Shown in pieces: positions 35,761-44,119 of a stretch of 50,209 bases of DNA. Source of the stretch: PUPG01 sp031323845. Its GTDB lineage: Bacteria > Bacteroidota > Bacteroidia > Bacteroidales > UBA7960. The notes under the pieces are model-generated. The model saw nothing but the letters and a program-made list of their open reading frames with translations, was not told the DNA's origin and did not search any database. Position 1 is the first letter of the stretch. Every line of letters starts with the position of its first letter. The DNA lies in the NCBI GenBank assembly GCA_031323845.1, contig JAVIYP010000015.1, forward strand, positions 1 to 50,209. The letters run 5' to 3'. Made by a program: the position numbers and the translations under genes.

Positions 35761-36723
35761 TTAACGAATATACTTTTCTTCAATTTGCTCAAACGCAGGA
35801 ATGCGACGGAAAGGCCATTTTTGAACAACCACCCCATCCTTAATGAGTACAAGGCCCGGATTGGACCTGATTATTGTTTTGAGGGCGATTTCGTCTGACA
35901 GATAAAAGGGGTAGGGGGTCTGATAATCGTGCCTGAAGGCCTCCACCACAACATCCGGCGACCCCGACAGCACGACAAGCTCATAACCCTGTGCTTCGGC
36001 ATCACGGGCCAGTGGCGTAATGTTGCGTTCAAACGCGCGGGCGTTGGTCCGGTTCAGATCATAAGCGCTCACCAGGAACCAGTAGTCCTCTTTAAAATAA
36101 TAGTCCCAGGTCAGGTCGTTACCGGTGTCGTCTTCAATAAAAAAGTTATCAATCAGACCTTCTTCGGTAATGTTGTTCCCGGTTTTCCATGGCCTGAAGT
36201 CAATAATGGGTAAGTAGAGCAGGCAATACACGGAGAGGCCGATGACGGCGGCTGTAATTGCGGCAATGATCCTTTTATCGCCTTTTTCAGACCAGAGGGG
36301 TGTTACACGGTCACGATAGATAAAAACGATGATGGCAGCTGCCAGGATGATGATGTTTTTGAAAAAAGTGCTCCAGTTACTGATGATGATGGCGTCGCCA
36401 AAGCAACCGCAGTCGGGCACAGGATCGGTGATGGCAATGTACAGGGTGAGGGGGGTGAAAAAAGCCATGAATAGCAGTCCGCCCCAGGCACTGTACCGCA
36501 TGCTTATCCCGAACAGTATGCCAATGCCGATGACGAGTTCGAGGGTGCTCAGCGCAACAGCCATTGGCAGGGCTGAGAAGAACAGCCACTCGGTGCCGAA
36601 AGCAAGAAAATAGTCCTGGAATTTGTAGGCCGAACCCAGGGGGTCAATGGCTTTTACGAAGCCTGAAAAAACGAATACAGCCCCTGTGATGATCCGCGAC
36701 AGCCAAAGGAGAACATGCATCAT
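35761..36723 (-). CDS. BT_3928-type DoxX-like membrane protein
   Basis: This 320-residue protein has an N-terminal DoxX/MauE-like four-helix region (MMHVLLWLSRIITGAVFVFS, FVKAIDPLGSAYKFQDYF, VFIYRDRVTPLW) and a C-terminal part (about 190-320) that looks like a thioredoxin-fold remnant without a CxxC pair. VLIKDGVVVQKWPFRRIP is typical of it. MauE-type proteins help disulfide-bearing periplasmic proteins, but the role of this family is unproven. The ATG at 36723 avoids an overlap with the DUF1573 gene 10 bp upstream. The two are a conserved pair in Bacteroidota. Confidence 0.84.
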   Translation of the reverse strand: MMHVLLWLSRIITGAVFVFSGFVKAIDPLGSAYKFQDYFLAFGTEWLFFSALPMAVALSTLELVIGIGILFGISMRYSAWGGLLFMAFFTPLTLYIAITDPVPDCGCFGDAIIISNWSTFFKNIIILAAAIIVFIYRDRVTPLWSEKGDKRIIAAITAAVIGLSVYCLLYLPIIDFRPWKTGNNITEEGLIDNFFIEDDTGNDLTWDYYFKEDYWFLVSAYDLNRTNARAFERNITPLARDAEAQGYELVVLSGSPDVVVEAFRHDYQTPYPFYLSDEIALKTIIRSNPGLVLIKDGVVVQKWPFRRIPAFEQIEEKYIR

Positions 36724-36733
36724 AAGCCGGACT

Positions 36734-37138
36734 CTATTCTGGGCGCTGAACAACCTGCCCCATGATTCTATAGGTTTTTGACGGCTGTTCCTCGTTGTTA
36801 TAGGTTGCGGTTACCGTGCGGCTTATTCTTTGTGGCCGGGGTGCCAGCCTGAACTCAATGTTGATGACGCCCTCTTCTCCCGGCATGATGGCCTCACGTG
36901 GCCACTGTGTGACCCGCGTGCCGCAGCAGGCGCGCACATGGCTTAATACAAGGGGCTCATCGCCGGTGTTGGTAAACTTGATCGCCAGCCTGGTTTCCGG
37001 CATGTCATCAAGATAGACCGTTCCATAATCGTAACGCTCATTCTCGAAAGTTAACTGCGGCCCTTTTTTATCATCAGCGTTTGCTGCGAAAACCAAAAGG
37101 ACTAATAAACCGGTCAAAGAAAACAATTTACGAATCAT
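36734..37138 (-). CDS. DUF1573 domain-containing protein
   Basis: This 134-residue exported protein has a signal peptide (1 to about 21) and a single immunoglobulin-like DUF1573 domain: YDYGTVYLDDMPETRLAIKF, then FTNTGDEPLVLSHVRA and the closing Ig strands. The family normally shows SCGCT after the RA/RT pair; here the residues read ACCGTR. It precedes the BT_3928 gene by 10 bp as usual. Its function is unknown; a periplasmic interaction domain is the common guess. Confidence 0.86.
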   Translation of the reverse strand: MIRKLFSLTGLLVLLVFAANADDKKGPQLTFENERYDYGTVYLDDMPETRLAIKFTNTGDEPLVLSHVRACCGTRVTQWPREAIMPGEEGVINIEFRLAPRPQRISRTVTATYNNEEQPSKTYRIMGQVVQRPE

Positions 37139-37416
37139 TGTTTATGCAATTTTTGTTTTAAAAAGTGCTATCGCAACTATACGATAAACGCGTATTTCTC
37201 CAGATAGGAGAGTGTAAAATTAACCATTTCCTGTTAAAAATATCCGGGTTAAATCAAAAAAAAACTTAAGGCATAGTATATCCAAGCCGGCAAATGTTAC
37301 AGCCGGGCATGCGCCTGCTCCGTTTTACTTTTTGGATGCAGTATTAGCTGTGAAGCCCTCCACCCCCGTTTTGATGTGCAGATGGTGCATGTAGTTCAGA
37401 GAATCCTGTAAAACGC

Positions 37417-37710
37417 TTAATAGCAACGATTGAGGCAATCGATCATCTGGCTTAAGGCTTCGTGTTTAAGGTAGTAGTAGGTGTTTTTTCCGCTGCGTCG
37501 CGATTCAAGTACACCTTTGGTTTTAAGGATGTTCAGATGATGTGAAGCAGAGGCTTGTTCAATTTTCAGGGTTTCGTAGATTTCCGTGACGTTCATTTGC
37601 GCATTCTTCTCCAGCAGGCCGATGATGGCGATGCGCATAGGGTGAGCCATGGCCCTTAGTTTGCTGGCAGCTTCTTCCAGCTTTCGGGGGTCGAGTTTTT
37701 TGTTTGCCAT
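37417..37710 (-). CDS. ArsR/SmtB-type transcriptional regulator
   Basis: This 97-residue winged-helix repressor has the expected segments LRAMAHPMRIAIIGLLE, the recognition helix QASASHHLNILKTKG and the wing VLESRRSGKNTYYYLKHE. The ELCVCDL metal-binding cysteine motif is replaced by MNVTEIYETLK, and only one C-terminal Cys is near the end, so a metal sensor of the classical type is unlikely. The start at 37710 fits a promoter 41 bp upstream that contains a palindrome, pointing to self-repression. The target genes are not evident beyond itself. Confidence 0.87.
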   Translation of the reverse strand: MANKKLDPRKLEEAASKLRAMAHPMRIAIIGLLEKNAQMNVTEIYETLKIEQASASHHLNILKTKGVLESRRSGKNTYYYLKHEALSQMIDCLNRCY

Positions 37711-37750
37711 AATACCGTATGGTTTTACTTGGTTAAAACTATAAATCATG

Positions 37751-37782
37751 CAAATGTAATAAATATATAAATATATTTCAAA
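37751..37782 (-). promoter_or_regulatory. promoter of the ArsR-type gene with overlapping palindrome
   Basis: On the minus strand TTTG (37782-37779), a 20-bp spacer, then TACATTTG (37758-37751). The spacer holds AAATATAT-AA-ATATATTT (37761-37778), an 8-2-8 inverted repeat positioned where ArsR repressors bind. Confidence 0.62.
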
Positions 37783-37913
37783 GCAAACTATTTTTTTATA
37801 TAATTATTTAACATATATTCCTGCACGACCAACCGGCAGGGGTTTTATAAACAGTTCTGATCAAGATTATTACCGGGCTGGTATCAGCCATACAGGGGTT
37901 TGGCAGCCCCGGG

Positions 37914-38666
37914 TCAGGCTTTATGCTTGCAGAGCCTGGACCCTAAGAACTCCCTGTTCATTAAAGCAATAAAGTCGACAGAAATTCCTTTGGGGCAATC
38001 GAACTCACAGCCATAGGTATTGGAGCAGAATCCAAAGCCTTCAGCATCCATTTGCCTGACCATGTTATCCACTCTTTCCTTTGCTTCCACTTTGCCTTGC
38101 GGGATCAGGGCATATTGGGCTATTTTGGCGGCGGCGTAGAGCATGGCTGACGAATTTTTACAGGCGGCAACGCAAGCACCGCATCCTATACAGGCCGCTG
38201 CATCAAAGGCTTTGTCTGCAATAAGCTTGCTAATGGGATTGCTGTTAGATTCCGGTGCGCAGCCTACATTGACGCTGATAAAACCACCGGCATGCATGAT
38301 GCGTTCGAAGGAGCTCCTGTCGACGGCGAGGTCTTTGATGACGGGGAAAGCGGATGCTCGCCAGGGTTCTATTACAAGGGTTTCGCCGTCTTTGAATTCG
38401 CGCATGTGCAGTTCGCAGGTGGTGGTGTTTTTTGCCGGGCCATGGGGCCGGCCGTTGATATAGAGTCCGCAGGTTCCGCAAATGCCTTCCCTGCAGTCAT
38501 GTTCAAAGGTTACCGGCTCTTCACCTTTGCTGATCAATTGATTGTTAAGGTAATCAAGCATTTCCAGAAACGACATTTCAGGCGAAACATCATTGAGCTT
38601 ATAGGTCTGGAATGCACCTTTGGCCTTGGCGTTTTTTTGCCGCCATATTTCTAATGTGAAGTTCAT
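37914..38666 (-). CDS. succinate dehydrogenase/fumarate reductase iron-sulfur subunit
   Basis: This 250-residue subunit passes electrons between FAD and the membrane quinone. The 2Fe-2S ligands are in CREGICGTCGLYINGR and the later Cys of TTTCEL. The 4Fe-4S ligands are in CIGCGACVAAC and the 3Fe-4S ligands in the CSNTYGCEFDCPKG segment. It is third in a cytb-flavoprotein-FeS operon. Whether it runs as succinate oxidase or fumarate reductase cannot be read here; in many Bacteroidota it is a fumarate reductase. Confidence 0.96.
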   Translation of the reverse strand: MNFTLEIWRQKNAKAKGAFQTYKLNDVSPEMSFLEMLDYLNNQLISKGEEPVTFEHDCREGICGTCGLYINGRPHGPAKNTTTCELHMREFKDGETLVIEPWRASAFPVIKDLAVDRSSFERIMHAGGFISVNVGCAPESNSNPISKLIADKAFDAAACIGCGACVAACKNSSAMLYAAAKIAQYALIPQGKVEAKERVDNMVRQMDAEGFGFCSNTYGCEFDCPKGISVDFIALMNREFLGSRLCKHKA

Positions 38667-38686
38667 CTTTTCAATGTGTTAATGGC

Positions 38687-40606
38687 TTATTTGTAACTCC
38701 TTTCCTTCAATTCAACATATTCAAACTTAAGGTCTTCCTTGTGAAGCAGTGGTGTGGCTTTAGGACCCTGGTGTTCCCAGGCGGCAACATAGGCGAAGCT
38801 GGCATCGTCGCGTTTGGCCTCACCGGTTTCGGTTTGATGTTCTTCGCGAAAATGTGCCCCGCACGATTCTTCACGATGCAAGGCATCCACGCACATCAGG
38901 CGCCCCACTTCAAAAAAGTCTGCCACTTTAAGCGCTTTTTCAAGTTCCTGATTCATGTCGAGCTCACTGCCGGGGATACAGATATCCTTCCAGAACTCTT
39001 CTTCCAGCTCGTTGAGCAGCTCCATGCCTTTTTTCAGGCCTTCAGCATCGCGCCGCATGCCGCAGTGATCCCAAAGTATTTTACCCAGCCGCTTGTGGAA
39101 CGACGACGCTGTTTGTTTCCCCTTTACCTCCATAAGTTTCCTGATGCGGTCGGACACTTCTCGTTCGGCTTCTTCGAAAGCGTCAAGGTCGGTAGGAATT
39201 TTGCCTGTGCGGATGTCGTCAGCCAGGTAATCGCTGATGGTGTTTGGCAGGATGAAGTAACCGTCGCCGGAACATTGCATCAGGGAGCTGGCTCCGAGCC
39301 TGTTGGCCCCATGGTCGGAAAAGTTGCTTTCGCCAATGGCGTAAAGCCCCGGAATGGTGGTCATGAGGTTATAATCAACCCACAGGCCTCCCATGGTGTA
39401 ATGGCCCGCCGGATAGATACGCATGGGCTGAGTGTAGGGATTGATGCCCGTGATCTTTTCGTACATCTCGAAAAGGTTGCCGTACTTGTCCTGAATGGCT
39501 TTTTGTCCCTGTTTTTCGATGGCATCCTTGAAGTCAAGATACACGGACAATCCGGTATCACCGGCGCCGTAACCGGCATCGCACCGTTCTTTGGCTGCCC
39601 GGGAGGCCACATCGCGGGGCACCAGGTTGCCAAAAGCCGGGTATCTTCTCTCGAGGTAATAATCCCTTTCGTCTTCCGGAATTTCGTTGGGATGACGCTT
39701 GTCGCCCTTTTGTTTGGATACCCACACCCTGCCGTCGTTGCGCAGCGATTCCGACATCAGCGTAAGCTTGCACTGATAATCGTTCAGAACGGGAATGCTG
39801 GTAGGATGGATCTGGATGAAGCTGGGGTTGGCGAACAAGGCTCCTTTTTTGAAGGCACTCCAGGCTGCTGAAGCATTACTGCCCAGGCCAAGGGTGGAAA
39901 GGTAAAAAACAGTGCCATAGCCGCCGGTGGCAAGCACCACGGCATGTGCCGAATGGCGCTCCAGGGAACCCGTAAGCAGGTTCCTCGTAATGATGCCCCG
40001 CGCTTTCCCGTCAACAATAACTACGTCGAGCATATCGCGCCTCGGGAACATCTTCACCGTACCTTTCGCAATTTGACGGTTCAGTGACGAATACGTGCCA
40101 AGCAGGCATTGCTGGCCGGTCTGACCTTTCGCATAAAACGTTCGCGACACCTGGACACCTCCAAAGGAACGTGTGTCCAGAGACCCGCCGTAGTCCCTTG
40201 CGAAAGGAACCCCCATGGCTGTGAAATGGTCAATGACATCGTTGCTTACCTCGGCCGCCCGGTAAACGTTGGCCTCACGGGCACGATAATCGCCGCCCTT
40301 GATCATGTCATGGAACAGGCGGTATATGGAATCGTTGTCGTTTCTGTAGTTCTTGGCTGCATTGATGCCTCCTTGTGCAGCAACGGAATGGGCGCGCCTG
40401 GGAGAGTCCTGAAAGCAAAATGCCTTAACGTTGTAACCAAGCTCTCCGAGGGCGCTGGCAGCACCGGCACCAGCCAGACCTGTGCCTACAACAATGATGT
40501 CTATCTTCTTTTTGTTGGCAGGGTTAACAAGACGTAAGCCAGCTTTGTAACGGCTCCACTTCTCGGCAATCGGACCCTCAGGAATTTTTGAATCAAGCTT
40601 TTGCAT
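38687..40606 (-). CDS. succinate dehydrogenase/fumarate reductase flavoprotein subunit
   Basis: This 639-residue catalytic subunit carries covalently bound FAD. The N-terminal ADP-binding motif is IVVGTGLAGAGAASALGELG, the FAD-linking His is in RRAHSVAAQGGINAAKN, and the active-site segment is LMSESLRNDGRVW. TMGGLWVDYNLMTTIPGLYA, then GANRLGASSLMQ, follow as expected. It is 30 bp downstream of the cytochrome gene and 20 bp upstream of the iron-sulfur gene. The length matches the Bacteroidota/epsilon type B class. Confidence 0.97.
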   Translation of the reverse strand: MQKLDSKIPEGPIAEKWSRYKAGLRLVNPANKKKIDIIVVGTGLAGAGAASALGELGYNVKAFCFQDSPRRAHSVAAQGGINAAKNYRNDNDSIYRLFHDMIKGGDYRAREANVYRAAEVSNDVIDHFTAMGVPFARDYGGSLDTRSFGGVQVSRTFYAKGQTGQQCLLGTYSSLNRQIAKGTVKMFPRRDMLDVVIVDGKARGIITRNLLTGSLERHSAHAVVLATGGYGTVFYLSTLGLGSNASAAWSAFKKGALFANPSFIQIHPTSIPVLNDYQCKLTLMSESLRNDGRVWVSKQKGDKRHPNEIPEDERDYYLERRYPAFGNLVPRDVASRAAKERCDAGYGAGDTGLSVYLDFKDAIEKQGQKAIQDKYGNLFEMYEKITGINPYTQPMRIYPAGHYTMGGLWVDYNLMTTIPGLYAIGESNFSDHGANRLGASSLMQCSGDGYFILPNTISDYLADDIRTGKIPTDLDAFEEAEREVSDRIRKLMEVKGKQTASSFHKRLGKILWDHCGMRRDAEGLKKGMELLNELEEEFWKDICIPGSELDMNQELEKALKVADFFEVGRLMCVDALHREESCGAHFREEHQTETGEAKRDDASFAYVAAWEHQGPKATPLLHKEDLKFEYVELKERSYK

Positions 40607-40636
40607 AGCTTTAGTTATTTTTTGGTTGAAACAGCT

Positions 40637-41308
40637 TTAGTTATAAAAAAACAAAAAGTAAACCGGTATGATGGCAAAACCCACACTGATGGCAATGGCG
40701 TAAATGGTGCCAATCACCTTGATCGCAGGTGTGTATTTGGTGTGGTTGATGCCCAGCGACTGAAAAGCCGACTGGAAGCCGTGCTTGAGATGGAATCCCA
40801 GGAAAACAAAAGAAACAATGTAAACCGCTGAATACCATTTGTTCTGGAACAGCTCTACCGCGACCGGATAAAAATCGTGCCTGTCGGCAGCAATCTCAGG
40901 CAGAGGAACAAGCCCCAACCTGATAAAGAAAAAGTTCACCAGGTGGATCACCAGGAAAATAAAGATGATCACCCCGGTATGAAACATGTAGCGCGAAAAA
41001 GCCGCAGTTTCAGTTTGTAACGATTTACGGTACCTGACCGGCCGGGCATAATAATTATGCAACTGTAAAACCACTCCCAGTAATATGTGTACCAGGAAAG
41101 CTGCAAACAAAACATACTCCGTGATCTTGATCACAGGGTTTCGGGTAAGAAAGGAGACTGCATTGCGAAACGCAGCCCCCCCATCTCCTGCCAGCATCAG
41201 CAGGTTGGTGACCAGATGCGAAATCAGAAACAACATCAGGAATATCCCTGCTAATGCCATGATGTACTTCTGGCTGAGCGATGAAAGGTTAATGATTGGC
41301 TTCTTCAT
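40637..41308 (-). CDS. succinate dehydrogenase/fumarate reductase cytochrome b subunit
   Basis: This 223-residue integral membrane subunit has five spans, the type B single-anchor arrangement with two b hemes. Candidate heme His residues sit in FLISHLVTNLL, in FAAFLVHILLGVV, in FLVIHLVNFF and in FVFLGFHLKHGFQSAFQSLG. It links quinone to the catalytic subunits and begins the operon. A promoter 47-77 bp upstream drives it. Confidence 0.93.
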   Translation of the reverse strand: MKKPIINLSSLSQKYIMALAGIFLMLFLISHLVTNLLMLAGDGGAAFRNAVSFLTRNPVIKITEYVLFAAFLVHILLGVVLQLHNYYARPVRYRKSLQTETAAFSRYMFHTGVIIFIFLVIHLVNFFFIRLGLVPLPEIAADRHDFYPVAVELFQNKWYSAVYIVSFVFLGFHLKHGFQSAFQSLGINHTKYTPAIKVIGTIYAIAISVGFAIIPVYFLFFYN

Positions 41309-41354
41309 AGGGTTGGTTAGTTTATGAAAAGAAACAGGAATGACGGTAATGAAA

Positions 41355-41385
41355 CAAATGTATAGGTTCTTCTCCTATTTACCAA
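41355..41385 (-). promoter_or_regulatory. promoter of the sdh/frd operon
   Basis: Minus-strand TTG (41385-41383), a 20-bp spacer, then TACATTTG (41362-41355). Both elements and spacing fit the Bacteroidota consensus. Confidence 0.6.
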
Positions 41386-41441
41386 GTGCCTGAGCTTATT
41401 TGAAATGTTTTTAAATAGCCAACCCGGCGAACAAATTGAGC

Positions 41442-41457
41442 AATACGTCGACGTATT
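41442..41457. promoter_or_regulatory. 16-bp perfect palindrome
   Basis: AATACGTCGACGTATT is a perfect palindrome about 60 bp upstream of the sdh -33 element and 170 bp upstream of the pepP -7 box. The function is unknown; a regulator site is possible. Confidence 0.4.
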
Positions 41458-41627
41458 ATGACGCACGACAACCTCAGAAGTCAGAAGCCGGTGCAGAAAG
41501 TGTCATTGGTGCAGTTTTTCGACTGCATTTTTACAACGCTTTTCAGAATAAGTTGTGGTTCAGGAATGTGGTGCATAGGATCCGGACCGTATATTGCCTG
41601 CCTGTGGAATAATTAAAAATTGTCGTG

Positions 41628-41635
41628 TATCTTTG
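41628..41635 (+). promoter_or_regulatory. -7 box for pepP
   Basis: TATCTTTG is an exact -7 element 117 bp upstream of the start. A -33 TTTG is not clear. Confidence 0.4.
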
Positions 41636-41752
41636 AACCGGCAATCTGCTGCGGACCTTCTTTTTGTGCAGTTGCAGCCTAGTCGCAAAGTGACTAAAAC
41701 ACCGGAAAGAGGCGTTCCTGTTTCCCATTCATCAACAAATAAATAAAGAGCT

Positions 41753-43144
41753 ATGTTCGACAAAAAGGTTTATATGAATCGCAGGGCAACCCTGAAAGAG
41801 ACCCTGCCCGGTGGCTTAATCCTGTTCCTTGGCAATGTGGATGTGCCCATGAACTACAGAAGCAATACCTACCGTTTCCGTCAGGACAGCAACTTCTTAT
41901 ACTTTTTCGGACTGGATCAGCAGAGTCTGGCAGGAACCATTGATGTTGACAGCGGAGAAGAAATCCTTTACGGTGATGATGTCAGTCTTGACGATATCAT
42001 TTGGATGGGACCTCAGCCGTTGCTGCGAGTTCGTGCTGAAGAGGCGGGTGTGTCATCCGCTGCTCCTTTTTCGAAGCTTTCTGAGGCATTGAAGACAGCC
42101 ATACAGCAGGGTCGAAAGATCCATTTCCTGCCTCCTTACCGGGCTGAAAACAAGTTGTTGCTGCATGATTTGCTGGGCATTGCACCGGCAGACCAGCACT
42201 CGGGGGCTTCGGTTGAGCTGATAAAAGCCATCGTTAAGCTACGCTCTGTTAAGGAAGATGCAGAAGTTCTTGAAATTGAGAAGGCCATGGAGGTCGCCTA
42301 CAGGATGCATACCACTGCGATGAAAATGGCCAGGCCCGGTGTTTATGAACATGAAATTGCCGGAGTTGTTGAAGGAATAGCGCTGGCCGGTAACGGCATG
42401 TTGTCTTTTCCCCTGATTTTATCCGTGCGCGGAGAAACGCTTCACAACCATTCACACAACAACAAATTGCAAAAAGGCCAGTTGCTGCTGATGGACGGTG
42501 GTGCTGAAAGCCCGATGCACTACGCCACCGACCATACCCGAACCATGCCCGTAGGAGGCCGTTTCAGCAATCAGCAGAGAGAGGTCTACGAAATTGTGCT
42601 TAAGGCACAAACAGAGGCCATCGGGGTCATAAAACCCGGCAGGACGTTCAGGGACGTTCATATGCTTGCCGCGGGAGTGCTTGCCTCAGGCTTGAAAGAT
42701 CTTGGGCTGATGAAGGGTGACATTGACACCGCTGTTGAGCTCGGAGCACATGCCTTGTTTATGCCTCACGGTCTCGGCCATATGATGGGGCTCGACGTGC
42801 ACGACATGGAAGACCTGGGCGAAGATTATGTCGGATACGACGACGAGATAAAGCGTTCAGCTGTTTTTGGAACAGCCTTCCTGCGCCTCGGCCGGAAACT
42901 GGAAAAAGGCTTCGTGCTCACCGTTGAACCCGGGATCTATTTTATTCCGGCCCTAATTGAGAAGTGGGAACAGGAAAACCGGTTTATGGAATACATCAAC
43001 TATGGCAAGTTGAAGAATTATCTTGGATTTGGCGGTATCCGCATTGAAGACGACATCCTGGTGACGGAAGCTTCACAACGGGTATTGGGCAAACCAATTC
43101 CGAAAACCGTTGACGAGCTTGAGTCAATAATTCCGCAGGAATAA
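41753..43144 (+). CDS. pepP: Xaa-Pro aminopeptidase (M24B, PepP-like)
   Basis: This dinuclear-metal peptidase removes N-terminal residues linked to proline. The 463-residue product has the N-terminal AMP_N domain (about 1-135, YRFRQDSNFLYFFGLDQ) and the pita-bread catalytic domain. The five metal ligands fit Asp in LLLMDGGAES, Asp in YATDHTRTM, His in FMPHGLGHMMGLD, Glu in LTVEPGIYF and Glu in GIRIEDDILV. The cytoplasmic location fits the absence of a signal. It is a single gene converging on the DUF4249 gene 33 bp away. Confidence 0.95.
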   Translation: MFDKKVYMNRRATLKETLPGGLILFLGNVDVPMNYRSNTYRFRQDSNFLYFFGLDQQSLAGTIDVDSGEEILYGDDVSLDDIIWMGPQPLLRVRAEEAGVSSAAPFSKLSEALKTAIQQGRKIHFLPPYRAENKLLLHDLLGIAPADQHSGASVELIKAIVKLRSVKEDAEVLEIEKAMEVAYRMHTTAMKMARPGVYEHEIAGVVEGIALAGNGMLSFPLILSVRGETLHNHSHNNKLQKGQLLLMDGGAESPMHYATDHTRTMPVGGRFSNQQREVYEIVLKAQTEAIGVIKPGRTFRDVHMLAAGVLASGLKDLGLMKGDIDTAVELGAHALFMPHGLGHMMGLDVHDMEDLGEDYVGYDDEIKRSAVFGTAFLRLGRKLEKGFVLTVEPGIYFIPALIEKWEQENRFMEYINYGKLKNYLGFGGIRIEDDILVTEASQRVLGKPIPKTVDELESIIPQE

Positions 43145-43177
43145 ATAAGCTGCGTTCCCGGCGAATAATTGAAACGT

Positions 43178-44113
43178 TTATTCAACCAGAAGGTACGTGG
43201 GATTGAAGCCGGCAAATACGCCCAGTCCTCCTTCCACATTGGAGTAGATGTGAATGGACTCGGTGAAGAAATTATCGGGGTCGTAATGCATCAGTGAGCG
43301 ATGGTAGCGGAAATAATGTTCGTCCGTGACCAGTAACAGGAGATGAATGTGCTCCTCAAACTCATCATTCTCATCAGGATCCCAATAATAATGAAGATCA
43401 CCTTCAGCCTTGATAATAAAATCATTACCTTCTTTATTCAGGTTTGAAAAATATTCCTCGCCGTACACTGTGTGCATTTTGTACTTGCTGTATAATATAG
43501 AATCCGATATCCAGTCGATGTAATAATAATCTCTGTAGGCTGATGGTGCATAGAAGTTTTCGCCGGTGCCGGGAATGTCTGTGAAGGCATATTCCACCAT
43601 TATCCTGCTGTAATAATCCCGTTGTATGGTATCTGTTTTAATGAAACGCAGCGTGGGGTTTGCTGCCGGGATATAGGCACGTGCGGTAGCTGTTGCTTTC
43701 CCGGGCACCTCTGCTAACAAGTCGTAATACGTTTCGGGAACGATTGGGTATTCGTGGGTGCTCACCCGGTACAGGTTTCTTTGCGGATCAAAAGTGAGTT
43801 GGGTGCTTTGGCCCGACTGGGCGGTAAGGCGCACATGTGCGTTTGGCACGAAGGCGATGGACCCGTCGGACCGGGGCTTGCTGTAGGGCGTTGACCAGCT
43901 GAGCAAAACCATAACAGCGGTATCAGCCGGTGAAATGAAAGAATGCACCACCAGTTTTGGGTCCTGATCCGGGAAGTCGATGTTGACCACCATGTCAACG
44001 CAGCCTTGTGCAAAAAACAGCAGGAGCATCATCAGCGACACAAAGCCTTTGGCCAGGCTGCGTGTTCTTCTGGCCTTGCCGGTTGTCTTAACAGCTTGCG
44101 GACTTGCTTTCAT
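43178..44113 (-). CDS. DUF4249 domain-containing lipoprotein
   Basis: This 311-residue product starts with a basic n-region and a hydrophobic segment ending in a lipobox-like FFAQGC near residue 38, so it should be lipid-anchored. The remainder is beta-rich, with KLVVHSFISPADTAVMVLLS at the domain start and ETYYDLLAEVPGKATATA after it. DUF4249 genes nearly always follow a TonB receptor of the kind found here (6-bp gap), and the pair probably imports an unknown substrate. The C-terminal LGVFAGFNPTYLLVE is the expected end. Confidence 0.84.
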   Translation of the reverse strand: MKASPQAVKTTGKARRTRSLAKGFVSLMMLLLFFAQGCVDMVVNIDFPDQDPKLVVHSFISPADTAVMVLLSWSTPYSKPRSDGSIAFVPNAHVRLTAQSGQSTQLTFDPQRNLYRVSTHEYPIVPETYYDLLAEVPGKATATARAYIPAANPTLRFIKTDTIQRDYYSRIMVEYAFTDIPGTGENFYAPSAYRDYYYIDWISDSILYSKYKMHTVYGEEYFSNLNKEGNDFIIKAEGDLHYYWDPDENDEFEEHIHLLLLVTDEHYFRYHRSLMHYDPDNFFTESIHIYSNVEGGLGVFAGFNPTYLLVE

Positions 44114-44119
44114 GGTCGA

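Larger units (their letters stand above)
41309..41752. other. divergent intergenic region (sdh operon / pepP)
   Basis: These 444 bp contain the sdh promoter (41355-41385) on the minus strand, a 16-bp palindrome (41442-41457) and the pepP -7 box (41628-41635) on the plus strand. I see no coding region. Confidence 0.6.
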
